From assembly GCA_030544235.1 (NCBI GenBank), contig CM060472.1, positions 16,179,654 to 16,243,653 of the forward strand: a stretch of 64,000 nucleotides of DNA, written 5' to 3'. Made by a program: the position numbers and the translations under genes. Below are positions 12,653 through 23,512 of this stretch, one piece after another. The number at the start of each line of letters is the position of its first letter. Positions within the stretch are counted from its first letter, which is position 1. Below the pieces are notes generated by a model. The model did not search any database. It was not told the DNA's origin and saw nothing but the letters and a program-made list of their open reading frames with translations. The stretch comes from Lepturacanthus savala (taxonomy: Eukaryota; Chordata; Actinopteri; Scombriformes; Trichiuridae).

Positions 12653-15600
12653 ATGGAGATCGTCCACGTTTACACGAAGCTCCGCAGTGAGTTCGGCCGC
12701 CAGTGTCTCTTCTCTGACCGGCCTGCGGAGCTGCTGGTGGACGTCCCTCCGGACCCGAGTCTGGCTCTGCAGTTCATCCGGAAAAACCCGCGAGACCAGG
12801 CGCTGCAGGGCTGCAGGGACATGTCGGAGCACCAGGTGAGCTGCTACCTGCAGCTACGTCATGTTACATGACATTTATTATCATATCACATGATACCACG
12901 TTACCAGGGAAGTAACGTTTACTCACGTACTATACTTAGGTACAGTTTTGAGGTACTTTACATATATTTTCATTTGATGCTACTTTATACTTCATTTCAC
13001 TACATTTCACATTTTTTAGATACAGATTTTACTATATTAATATACTTTATTACAACATCCCAACTATATGTCAAATATCATTATTGATTAATCTACCTAA
13101 AGTTTCTCAAATTGGCTCTGAGAAAAAAAAAAAACAGTTCCAAACATGAAAATGTCACCATGTAAACCATGGGATAAGAAAGTGCCTAAATAGGTGAGTC
13201 TGTCCCCTAGCCTGTGTAGTAACTCTGTCCTTAAATCTATTAATGAATTGAACCTGCACATTTCAAATGCTGGACCAAACAAGTAATCAATTAATAAAGA
13301 AAAAAATCCAGATTAATTCTTAATGAAAGTGAGCCTTTTCTGTGCTGCATTGAAGCAAGATGGAGCCATGATGTATCTCTCAGGTGTTTGTGTCTGCAGG
13401 TGAACACGGAGCGGTTTGAGTCGGAGAGCTGTGGGATAAACCACGTGGAGGGGGGGTGGCCCAAAGATGTCAACCCCCAGGAGATGGAACAGACCATCCG
13501 CTTCAGGAAGAAGGTGGAGAAAGATGAGAGCTACATCAACAGCATCCTGCAGCTGGGCAGCGTAAGACCCACTTTACTTCAGTCACATTCTGGTTCCTGA
13601 TGAAGAAAACGAATCCAAACTTGTGTCTGCACTGTGGCCACGCCCCTCAGCTGTTCTCTGATGTGGTCGTTGTTTGGTCCAGGTCATGGAGCACTGCATC
13701 AGACAGAACAACGCCGTGGACATCTACCAGGAGTATTTCGAGGATGAGGAGGAGGTGGAGGAGAGTCAGGAACCTCCGTCCGCCAAGACCATTAATGTGT
13801 TCAGGTACCTGACAACAAACATGATACCTCAGCCCATAAAGTGTTGACAGTAGCTAAGACTCATGGGATATGGAGTTTACCTCTATGCTGGTTGAAGAGG
13901 AGTGCTTCATATTCTCAGGAGGTTCCTGTGAGTTCTGTGTGCTGTGACCCTGCAGAGATCCCAACCAGGTGAAACGCACCGTCACCTGTTTGTCGTGGCA
14001 TCCTGACGGCGGCAGGAAGCTGGCGGCCGCCTACTCCTGCCTGCAGTTCCAGAAAACCTCCAAAGACATGAGCCTGGACTCCTACATCTGGGACATCGGT
14101 GGGTGAGACAGGTAGACAGACGTGGAGACAGACGTGGAGATAGACGGGTTGTGCTCAGAGGTGGATTATGTTTTTTTGTTGCAGAGAACCCCAACAGACC
14201 GGAGATGACTCTGAAGCCGGCTTCTCCACTCGTCTGTCTGGACTACAACCCCAAAGACTCTCACACGCTGGTGGGAGGAAGCTACAACGGACAGATCGGT
14301 GGGAACAGACAGACACACACACAGACAGGTGACTTCAAGTTTCTGATTCATTAAACTGCACGCGTGTGTTTGTTTCAGCGTACTGGGACACCCGCAGAGG
14401 CAGCCAGCCAGTGGAGGTTTCCTCAGTGGAACACAGCCACAGAGACCCGGTCTACAAGATCATCTGGCTGCAGTCCAAGACCGGGACCGACGCCTTCTCT
14501 GCCTCCACTGATGGACAGGTAGACCCATGACATCACTATGACATCATCAGGCCACAGACGACTTCCACTAACAGGACCGGGCAGGTGAACTTCAGGTAGA
14601 AAATCGGTGCCCTTTAAATTAGCGTTTTCAACCTCTCAGATTCTGTGGTGGGACGTCCGCAAGCTGAGTGAGCCCACGGAGCGTCTGGTTCTGGACCCGG
14701 GCCGGGAGGGGAACCTGGACCGAGCTTTAGGAGCCATCTCTCTGGAGTTCGAGGCCACCATGGTGAGTCTCTGTCTGCAGGTGAAATTCATAAGAAAGTT
14801 CCAGGAAAGAAAGTTACTGCTGCTGATTAAATCCAAAACAACTAAACCCCTTTCACTATTTTGTTCCAATTAAACAAGATACAGCATGTTAAACAGCGAG
14901 TTTTAGCTTTTTGTAGGTGTATTTAATTATCTTTGACTAGCATATTCCTCCAGTCTTAAAAACTAAACTAGCTGTTTTTGACAACGGATTTTACTTGTTC
15001 CCAGCTAAGATAAACTAGCTCTTTCCACCTGCTACCAGTCTCTGTGCTAAGCTATACTACCGTTCAAAAGTTTGGGGTCACTTCCAAATTTCCTTATTTT
15101 TGAGAGAAAAGCACTGTTTTTTTTCAATGAAGATACCTTTAAACTAATCAGAAATATACTCTATACATTGCTGATGTGGTAAATGACTATTCTAGCTGCA
15201 AATGTCTGGTTTTTGGTGCCATATCTACATAGGTGTATAGAGGCCTATTTCCAGCAACTATCACTCCAGTGCTCTAATGGTACAATGTGTTTGCTCATTG
15301 CGTCAGAAGGCTAATGGATGATTAGAAAACCCTTGTGTGATCATGTTAATACAGCTGAAAACAGTTTAGTTGCTTAGAGAAGCTAGAAAACTGACCTTCG
15401 TTTGAGCAGGTTGAGTCTCTGGAGCATCACATTTGTGGGGTCACAAATCATTATTTCTAACCTTGTCAATGTCTTGACTATATTTTCTTTTCATTTTACA
15501 AACTCATGGTGGTAGATAAAAGTGTGACTTTTCATGGAAAACAAAAAATTGTCCAAATTTTTGAACCATAGTGTAAGCTAATGTTAGTGAAGGCGAACGT

Positions 15601-17244
15601 GGAGTTTTCCCTTCAAGAGCCGTCCTGTATCTGCAGCCAACCAAGTTCATGGTGGGTACGGAGCAGGGCGTGGTCGTTTCCTGCAACAGGAAGGCTAAGA
15701 CTCCGGCAGAGAAGATCGTCTGTACGTACGACGGTCACCACGGACCCGTCTACGCCCTGCAGAGGAACCCCTTCTTCCCCAAAAACTTCCTCACAGTAGG
15801 CGACTGGACGGCTCGCATCTGGTCTGAAGACATCAAGGAGTCGTCCATCATGTGGACCAGGTGAGGACCGGTGGTCAGTCAATATTAAGGATGAAATCAT
15901 CTCATTTAGTTCTGTTGCAACTTGTTTATATCATTTTAATCTCACCTCATCCTGCCTCTTCCATCTATATTTTAAATCTGACAGTGCTGAGTTTTTCATT
16001 TATTTAGGTACCAGATGTCATACCTGACGGACGCCTGCTGGAGTCCGGTCAGACCGTCGGTCTTCTTCACAGTGAAGATGGACGGCGTTCTGGACGTCTG
16101 GGACATCCTGTTCAAGCAGAACGACCCCACGCTGAGTCTCAAGGTGCCCTGATGTCCCCTCAAATAGTTTTTTTGTCACATTTTCATGGAGATGTAAATG
16201 GAAAAAAAAAGGTTTTCTATTCCCGTGTGCATGCTGTGTCCAGGTGTGCGATGAGGCTCTGTACAGCCTCCGGGTTCAGGAAAACGGCCGTTTGGTGGCG
16301 TGTGGGTCACAGCAGGGTGCAGCCACGCTGCTGGAGATCTGCTCCGGACTGTCGAGCCTCCAGAAGAACGAGAAGAGCCTGCTGGCTGCTGTGAGACACT
16401 CAAACACTCATTAAATATACACTTCGTCTTATCTAAAGATGTTTTTTTCTGCAAATCATTAATACCTATTACAGACCTGCACCTTATTTGAGCACATTAA
16501 TGACATTAAGTCTTAAATTTATTGTGCTTATCCTCAATTCTCTCTTCTTTGAGATGCATGTCCATACTTTGTGTAGTACATGTATTTCAAATTAAATTGT
16601 CCCATCAAATAAAATCCTTCTCATGTTTGAATAACATTAATACACACATATGTGAAGAGAGGTTCTGGCTGCGTGTCTGCAGATGTTCGAGCGGGAGACG
16701 AAGCGGGAGAAGATCCTCGAGGCTCGTCAGAGAGAGATCCGTCTGAAGGAGAGGAGTCGCTCGGAGCAAAGCAGAGAGGAGGACGGAGGACGAGAGGTGG
16801 ACGGAGAGGAGAGTCCGGATCAGCTGATCGCCCGAGCTGAGAATGACTTCTACAGCATGGTGGAGTCCGAGCGGAGGAGGAGGGAAAGGGAGGACGAGAG
16901 GCATCGGGTGAGAACAATTGCTTTTATTAGGATAAGGACAGGTATGAGGGAAAGAAGTAATTTTGAGTGTTAAAGGACAGGTTCACAGTGTCTGATAAAA
17001 CAATAAAATACTAAAAGAGAATAGCCTGAATAGGGTGCCACAAGTGTAAAATATCACAAGTTCTTCTTACAGACTGATATCTTGACCATTTCTCTGCATC
17101 TGATCACTTGTGTCTTCATAATTAGAGATCAACTGTAATCAATCTGCATAATTAATTGTTTTAAACTTTTGTTTTTTTCAGGAGAAAGACGTCTGTGAAG
17201 AAAAAGAAGTGAAAGAAGACACAGAAACTGAATCATCTCAGTGA
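12653..17244 (+). CDS. dnai2: Dynein axonemal intermediate chain 2 (outer arm dynein)
   Basis: Twelve coding exons: 12653-12835, 13400-13561, 13683-13804, 13956-14098, 14185-14298, 14379-14518, 14640-14762, 15637-15860, 16008-16143, 16244-16390, 16683-16907, 17182-17244. All have GT-AG ends and compatible phases, giving about 593 aa, close to the ~605 aa human protein. Recognisable conserved stretches are MEIVHVY, GGWPKDVNP, TIRFRKKVEKDE, SPLVCLDYNPKDSH, GHHGPVYALQRNPF, TVGDWTARIWSED and MFERETKREKILEAR. The middle is a WD-repeat propeller; the last two exons encode a charged helical tail. The protein is an intermediate chain of the outer dynein arm, assembling with its partner chain in cytoplasm and docking on axonemal doublets of motile cilia and sperm. 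The open frame is intact. Intron 7 carries a Tc1-type MITE. A polyadenylation signal AATAAA lies at 17308. Confidence 0.97.
15053..15575. mobile_element. Tc1/mariner-type MITE in dnai2 intron 7
   Basis: Starts TA-TACTACCGTTCAAAAGTTTGG and ends with the inverted match ..CCAAATTTTTGAACCATAGTG-TA; the terminal ~23 bases agree at about 19 positions, flanked by TA as in Tc1-family insertions. No transposase is visible in the 523 bp. Two more partial copies lie at 34655-34856 (right part) and 39257-39511 (left part). Confidence 0.85.
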
Positions 17245-17823
17245 ATAACTGAATTTTTTTTCTGCATTGTTTATTTCAAATGTTGTTTGCTGACTGTACA
17301 TTTGTTCAATAAAAAGGTTTCTGCAAAGCAAGCTTTACTTCAATATTCCTACTAATACAGATAAAATAGGCAAATATATCAAAGATAATATATTGTACTT
17401 GCACTTGGCTTTCTCTTAAACCTCTCAAATTAAAGGAGGATAGGAGGAATATTATGATAGCTTTTAATGTGGATTTCAATTTTGGAATTACTTAATTCGT
17501 TTGGCTAAAAATTTCAGACACCTTGCTTTTTAAAAATCTATTTACTACATTTCATTCAAAAACCTTCATGAATATGCATGCTCTTTAATTCCAGACTGAC
17601 CACTTGGGTTTTAATTAATTAATTTATATTTATTTATATATTCCTGTATTTCCCTTTTATTGTTTTCTTTTTATCTATATTAAAAAATAGAAATCTGGAA
17701 ATCGTGCTTTTATTTCGAAGGATTGCGGAAGTCGTCCTGTTGTTTGCGGCGAGGCGGAACATCCACTCTGTTAGCACGGTTAGCGGTTAGCATCGTTCAG
17801 CTCTTCCGGCTCTCGGTGCGAAC
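17245..17823. other. 3' flank of dnai2 and promoter of ZNF-3
   Basis: Contains the dnai2 3' UTR with AATAAA at 17308-17313, then AT-rich sequence. From about 17700 it becomes GC-rich with TTTCGAAGGATTGCGGAAGTC, an ETS-type site that resembles the segment upstream of ZNF-1. Confidence 0.6.
17308..17313 (+). terminator. Polyadenylation signal of dnai2
   Basis: AATAAA, 64 bases after the dnai2 stop codon. Canonical hexamer at a typical distance; the only such signal in the short 3' flank. Confidence 0.7.
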
Positions 17824-19596
17824 ATGTCCCCGGTCCAGAAGCTCCGCGGGTTCGTCATTCAGCGTCTGAACGCGGCGGTCGAGGAGATTTGGGGTGTTTT
17901 TGAGAAAACCATCGAAAAATACGAACAAGAAGCGGCTCTGAGTCAGGAAGTGATCTCCCGGCAGCACGCGCTGCTCTGCGCTCTCAACAAACCGATAATG
18001 GAACTTCCGCCCGCAGGTGAGTCACCGGACACACCTGAGACCGGAACTGAACTGCGGACAGATGTTCCAGCTGCTGCTGGTTCTGTTACAGCTGCAGAGA
18101 ACGGAACAGCTCTTCTTCTTTAGTGTTTTACAGCAGTTTTCATCGTCTCTGTTGCGTTACTGCCGTCTGCTGGCGTTACCCAGGAGACCACACTATACTG
18201 CAGGAGTGGTGTACAGAAATTATTTCACTATTATTATATTTTCACTAAAAATTCTAGATGCACCACATGAGATTAAGTACAAATCTGTCGGATTTAAAAT
18301 GTTTTAAGTACCAGAATTAAAAAGTAAATATGCAAATTATAATTGGTAAATTTAAAAAATAACAATTGTTGAGTGCATACATGCGAAATTATCACATTTT
18401 TACTACAATATTTTTTTTAATGTCAACCAGGGTAGCACTAATCCAGCAAACTGTGAGTAATATGTATGTTTTAATGACTATTAATGACAATTGACAACAA
18501 AAACAGAGCTACAGTCAATTTCCTATGTTGTGTTATTGCACAATTACTTTGATAGCTGATTAATCTATTGATGGATTGAAACGATTAATTGAGTTTGGTT
18601 GATTACATGGTATAAAATGTCGATCACGGTTTCCCAAAGCTTAAGATTCCTGTCCAGACCAATAGTTCACAACCTAAAGATCATCAGTTTACCATTATAG
18701 ATAATAAAAGAAGCTGGAACCAGAGAATTTAAACATTTTCTTAAAAAAAGACCCAAATTTATGAATGAATTATCAAAATAATTCAAGAATTCTTTATTGC
18801 CATTAAGCACATGTACATATGATGAACAAAAATTAGTTCCCTCGTCAGCCTTGGGGGGCAACCCAGTGTTCAGTAATAAAAAATCTAGAATAATAATAAA
18901 CTATAAAAATAAATAAAGACTATAAATAGTATATACTTATACACACTATAATTGGTGATTATATCTTCTTCCACCACTGCTGCATATTAAATCTTTGTGT
19001 TTCCTGCAGAAGCCCTCACTCAGCAGCTGTCGGCCGGTAAAGGTGAGGTTCCCCCTAAGCTCCAGGACCAGCGCCTGGAGGACCCGCCACACGCCAAGGA
19101 GGAGGTGGTGGGAGTCCTGGACGAGGCTGACATCATCAAGTTCACCTACAGTTCCAGGAAGTACGGTGGGGGCGCGTCCCTGCAACCTAAAACATCCGCC
19201 GCTGCAGGGACTGAACCCAGAGTCGAGGACGTCCAGGTGTTGTTGTCGTCTTCTGAAGACGAGACAGAGGACAGCGAGGACTACAACCTGGACTCTGGCA
19301 AGACCGGGAGCAGGTCCGCCTCGAACCAGCCGAGAGGGGGTCCTTTCAGCTGCAGAGTCTGCAGCAGGACGTTCCAGCTCCGCAGGATTTTATTCAGACA
19401 TGTCAGAGGTCACCTGCAGGAGACGAAGCTCGTCTGCGGCGTGTGCGGCGAGCGGCTGGAGACCGCCGATGACCTGAAGCTTCACCTGCAGACTCACATC
19501 AGCGGCAACAAGAAGAAGAAGAGGAGGCCGGAGCCCGAGAGCCAGAGCAGAGAGAAGCCGCCTCACCGGCGCTCACGGCACAAAAAAACACAATAG
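17824..19596 (+). CDS. ZNF-3: short, degenerating zinc-finger family member
   Basis: Exon 1 17824-18016 (coiled-coil domain, VQKLRGFVIQRLNAAVEEIW to LPPAG) and exon 2 19010-19596 join in phase 1 (CCGCAG|GTGAG; TTTCCTGCAG|AAGCC), about 259 aa. Exon 2 keeps the acidic leader (GEVPPKLQDQ, EEADIIKF-like) but only two fingers, C-x2-C..HVRGH and a CGVCGERL..HLQTH finger. It ends in a basic K/R-rich stretch and TAG. Just past the stop, in another frame (19602-19713), the sequence encodes CDDCGKTF..RKHRC, a C2H-x-C cap finger like those in ZNF-1, so the tail seems lost by frameshift near an A-rich run. The truncated protein may still be made. A functional gene and a dying copy are both possible. Confidence 0.72.
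18017..19009 (+). other. Intron of ZNF-3
   Basis: AT-rich spliced-out interval between the two coding exons. No gene, RNA or clear mobile element recognised. Confidence 0.65.
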
Positions 19597-19601
19597 ACCA
19601 C

Positions 19602-19713
19602 ATGAATGAGAAAGCGAACGCCTGCGACGACTGTGGGAAGACGTTTGCACAGGGGTGGAGGAAGAGGAAGCACAGGTGTCAACGGAGTAACCAAGCAGCA
19701 GAAGAAGAAGAAT
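19602..19713 (+). pseudogene. Frameshifted terminal zinc finger of ZNF-3
   Basis: This frame reads CDDCGKTF..KRKHRC, then an acidic AEEEE tail and stop. It is offset by two from the ZNF-3 frame and sits directly behind its stop codon. Spacing C-x2-C-x12-H-x-C is the cap-finger variant seen five times in ZNF-1. I read it as the former C-terminus of ZNF-3. Confidence 0.7.
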
Positions 19714-20938
19714 AAAACATCCTGAGTTTCAGTTCTGCTCCTTTCTACAAAATGACTTTGATCTTTATTTGTTTCCACCTGATCAACATGGAGGTCAGGA
19801 AGCGCGACGACATCACTGAGAGGAAGTAGACAGGTTTCCTTCAGATTCTTTGTGATTTAATTAATATTTATTATTTTACTCAGGGATAAAAAAAGAGGGA
19901 CTATGACTTGAATTAAAAAAAAGACATAATTGTACAAGTAAAAAATATTTTGACAAAAAAAGAAGAAAAAGTTGTGATATTTCAAAAAATTAAACAATTT
20001 TAATAACATGGAAAAAAAGGTAATATCCCAAGAGGAAAGGGTTGAGACACATTCCCACAAAAAAGCTGTGATATTTTTTTATTTAAAAGTAGCAAAGAAC
20101 GTTATTTCAACAAAAAAGTTGAAATATTTTTGAATTTTTTTGAATTCATTCATTTTATGAGACAAGACTTAAACAAAGGGCATTTGAAGAAACTATTTTT
20201 GAAAATAAAATTTGTTAAGACTTCAGTCAAATTATCATGACTATTCTGATATATTTCTTTTTTCTTCCCAAGGCTTAAATCCATCATGGGATCAATTTCT
20301 GTTGCAGATTTGAATTTCAGTCTGAAGTTTGTGTGAAGAGCAGGTCTCTAGTTCGTTTTGTCTCCAGCTGCCCACTTTTCTAGATTTCCTGATTATTTGT
20401 GTTTCATTTTTTTGTATTCTTTATTGTATTTGTTAAACTGTCTGGTTCAGGTTCATGTTTCTTGATTCTAAAGTTTATTTAATTCACAGATTCTATTTCT
20501 CTGTGATGGGTTCAAGGACAAGAAATCACAGAAGTTGAGCCACATTTAGTTTGAGTGACGTTAATCATCTAATCTTGTTTCAGAATTCTGAATTCTAATA
20601 AAAAACATTTTCTACTTTTCCAAAGAAACCTGAATTCTTCTTAAATATAATTTTTAATCTTCACTGCAACGTAAAATGTTAAACCATTTTCATACTGAAC
20701 AGAAAACACATAGTCGCGAGAGGAAACTGTCTGTTAAAGCAAATATCGGACAACTTTTGAGCTTTGAAGTAGACTTTTTTGATGCAATACTATCAAACTA
20801 AAGAGTCCATATCGCCCCCTGTTGTAGCGGAGGAGGTGGAGGAGTTCTAACCATAGCTTGACTTAACTGAAGTAAACGTACCGATTGTGTAGGGGTTGGA
20901 AACATGTCAGCAAGTCGAAGAAGAAGGTCCATGAATTC

Positions 20939-20944
20939 TTTATT
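20939..20944 (-). terminator. Candidate polyadenylation signal of dusp11
   Basis: AATAAA on the minus strand, about 290 bases beyond the dusp11 stop codon; plausible 3' UTR length. Motif only. Confidence 0.5.
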
Positions 20945-21236
20945 AAAACTTTGTTAAAATATATGAACAGAAACACCAACCGTTCCTCAGCTGGATTTAA
21001 AACAGCTGCTTAAATCACAGAGCGTTAGAACTAATATATGAATCACATCTGATTCGTTCACGCTTCAAACGCAAAAGTCAATGGGCATCATCAGCAGAAG
21101 GTCTAGCGAATGCAGGCAGCTCACACCCAGCGTGGCAGCCGTCAGCGGTCCTGATGCTGCTTTTTGTGTCTCAGGTTCGATGCTCAGGCTCCTGAATCTC
21201 GGTTCGTCCAGGTGCACCGAGGGAGGGGGCGGGGCA

Positions 21237-22043
21237 TCAAGAAGGGGCGGGGTTCCATTGGTAGGTGGGCAGCGGAACAGAGGGAGTCGGGAGGAGGCCG
21301 CTCTGTGAAGCCTTGTTTCCCCGAGGATGTCTCTTCTTTTTCTTTTTCTTTTTCACCTGTGTCTCCTCCGCAGGGCCCGGCGCCGGTTTCTGGGCGGGAA
21401 GGGTCTCGGGGGCGGAGCCAGACTCTCGCTTCACGGCGAGCCCTCTGCTCGGCTCCTGCTCCGGCTGGTCGATGCCGGCGTTGCTCCTCTTGGCGCCCTG
21501 CTGCAGGTCCAGCAGGTAGTTGTCCCTCTCGATGCGATGGCCCCTGCAGGCGTTGAACAGCTCCACGGCGGCCGCCGGCTCCAGCCCGTCCACGTCGATG
21601 AGGTACCTGCAGACCAGGTACCCGGTGCGGTTCAGGCCGTGCGTGCAGTGAACCCCGATCAGCTTGTCGTTGTCTTGGTTCTCTCTCAGGAAGTGCTGTA
21701 CCGCCCGTTTGAAACTCAGGATGGCGGCGTTGGGGGGCACGACGCGTCCCTCTGTGAGGATCTTGATGTAGCAGCAGGACTGGGGGACGTCCTGCAGTTT
21801 GTAGTATCTGGTGGTGAAGGTGAGGTCGATGATCAGACCCAGGTCCTGGTTCTGACTCTGCACGGACTCCAGCAGCTCCCACAGACCGAAGGAGTCGGAC
21901 TCAGCGACATGAGAGTTCAGAGAAGGTTTTAAAGGCACTTTGAAGGCGATGAAGCGAGTCCCTGGTATCCTGCGTCCCACAGGACAATAGTCCAGCCACC
22001 TGTCAGGGACGCCCCTCTTCTTCTTCTTCTTCCTCTGAGACAT
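21237..22043 (-). CDS. dusp11: Dual-specificity phosphatase 11 (RNA 5'-tri/diphosphatase)
   Basis: A single open frame of 268 aa on the minus strand. Conserved PIR1/DUSP11 stretches: PDRWLDYCPVGRRIPGTRFI (residues 13-32), DLGLIIDLTFTTRYY, then the active site HCTHGLNRTGY at 132-142, i.e. the cysteine-phosphatase HCx5R loop with nucleophile Cys133 and Arg139, followed by CRYLIDVDG and FNACRGHRIERDNY. A lysine-rich segment near residue 235 (KKKKKKK) is a likely nuclear localisation signal. The family removes gamma and beta phosphates from RNA 5' ends, including RNA polymerase III transcripts. The C-terminus is shorter than in human (~330 aa) but ends with a similar YQWN motif. The coding sequence is uninterrupted here, whereas I recall mammalian DUSP11 being split into several exons; that makes a retrocopy origin, or loss of introns, worth testing. 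Confidence 0.95.
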   Translation of the reverse strand: MSQRKKKKKRGVPDRWLDYCPVGRRIPGTRFIAFKVPLKPSLNSHVAESDSFGLWELLESVQSQNQDLGLIIDLTFTTRYYKLQDVPQSCCYIKILTEGRVVPPNAAILSFKRAVQHFLRENQDNDKLIGVHCTHGLNRTGYLVCRYLIDVDGLEPAAAVELFNACRGHRIERDNYLLDLQQGAKRSNAGIDQPEQEPSRGLAVKRESGSAPETLPAQKPAPGPAEETQVKKKKKKKRHPRGNKASQSGLLPTPSVPLPTYQWNPAPS

Positions 22044-23512
22044 CTCAGCTGCTCCGAGGTTTCAGCCTTTCCAGCGTTGACCTGAAACTTCACAAACCGA
22101 AACATGTTAGTCACACAATGTCATAAATACCACTATCAAATTCAATATCTAATATCTAATTAATAAATATCACCTTACAAAAGAACCCAACCTGTTGCTA
22201 CTTCAACTGGCAGCTTTTACAAACTGCTAGTATGACCTAACATCCAAGTGATTCTCTATTATCATCATCTCTATTATAGTAAAATACAAAAGCTGTACAT
22301 TTATCTTTAAGCAGAACACAGTACTGTACTTATTAGGGAGTCTTTTAAATTGATGGTAGTATGAATAAATTCTTCATTCCCTTATAAATGTAAAAGTTCA
22401 TTTAGGCTCAGTAAGTCTTACTGGGATCCCTCATCGGGTTTTAGGTTGTAATTAAAGATATTTTTTAAAATATGTACATTTATTTCAATAGCTTTTAGTG
22501 TCTTGAGGCGAAAATACAGTAAAACAAAATTTAGGTTTAAAAAATATATTGTTTTCCGTCCCACCGTCACGTGACCCTCTGGGCTAGATGATGAAAAATG
22601 TAACTAACTTTTTTCTTAAATAAATGAATATATGTATAAATAAATAAAGCACCTTCTTGGTCACAGTGTAAGTATCAATAACATTCTAGTTTATCACAAG
22701 AAAATGTTGTTCGACAGGTCATTAAACTGAATTTACCGACTGACGTTGTTGAGTTAAAACATGACGTGTTTCTGGATGTTTGAGATTAGTAAGGAAACGT
22801 TTAACAGACATAATAAATGCAGTGTGGTTTACAGGTCGTACCGGGAGCTGCGCTTTTTTAAAAACAATCAATCCGGAACGTTAAAACTCCCAATTCTGAT
22901 GGAACGGTTCCACCATGATCTCCACGCGCAGCTTCAAGCTAGCAATTTAGCAGCTAGGCTACTCGCTACCAGCTACGGTTTTGTAGAGATTTATATCTAG
23001 AATACGCACGCAGGCTTTTTAGCCGCGTCAACACGGTCGCCATCTTGTGTCGGGGGTTCTGACCATTCTGGTTGAAATGTCGCGTTTGGATGTCGCCCCG
23101 AAAGAAACACCAAACTAAGCAACATGGGTGTTTCACGGAGTTCTTTTTGGTTCCCAATATATAGTTAACAATTACAATATCATTCTCACATACAAAATTA
23201 GGTGAGTTTTGATGATTTGAATCGCTGTTAAACCAGCTGCCTGGCGCGATTTCCCCGCTACAAGATGGCGGTTGACGCGCCGTTTCAACACATAGGAGCG
23301 GCGAGGGCGTCATCTACGTTCTGAAGGTCTATGTGCACGTTCTCAGTGACGTAGCGTGTGGGCGTGTCCAGTCGGCGTCCCTCGGTGATGACAAAAAATA
23401 TATAGAAAATTAAATAAATAAAGTCCCTAGGTGATGACGCAGGGCAGTGGACCCCGGAAGAGTCCTGGCATTGTTTACGTTCTCCTCTTTGTTCGGTGGA
23501 AATTCTGCCAAA
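22044..23512. other. Divergent intergenic region between dusp11 and ZNF-4
   Basis: Contains the dusp11 5' flank, a palindromic E-box at 22566, and two inverted copies of a GCGTCAAC..CGCCATCTTGT segment (about 23022-23055 and 23250-23283). ZNF-4 is preceded by CCCCGGAAGAG near 23453. No coding region supported. Confidence 0.55.
22566..22575. promoter_or_regulatory. GTCACGTGAC palindrome (E-box / CLEAR-type)
   Basis: A perfect 10-bp palindrome of the type bound by USF and TFE/MiT bHLH-zip factors, about 520 bases upstream of the dusp11 ATG. Function is inferred from the motif only. Confidence 0.35.

Larger units (their letters stand above)
19597..21236. other. Intergenic between ZNF-3 and dusp11
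   Basis: The first ~115 bases are the out-of-frame remainder of the ZNF-3 finger region. The rest is AT-rich without coding signal. A TTTATT at 20939-20944 is the reverse complement of AATAAA and could be the dusp11 polyadenylation signal. 20945-21236 would be dusp11 3' UTR. Confidence 0.6.
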
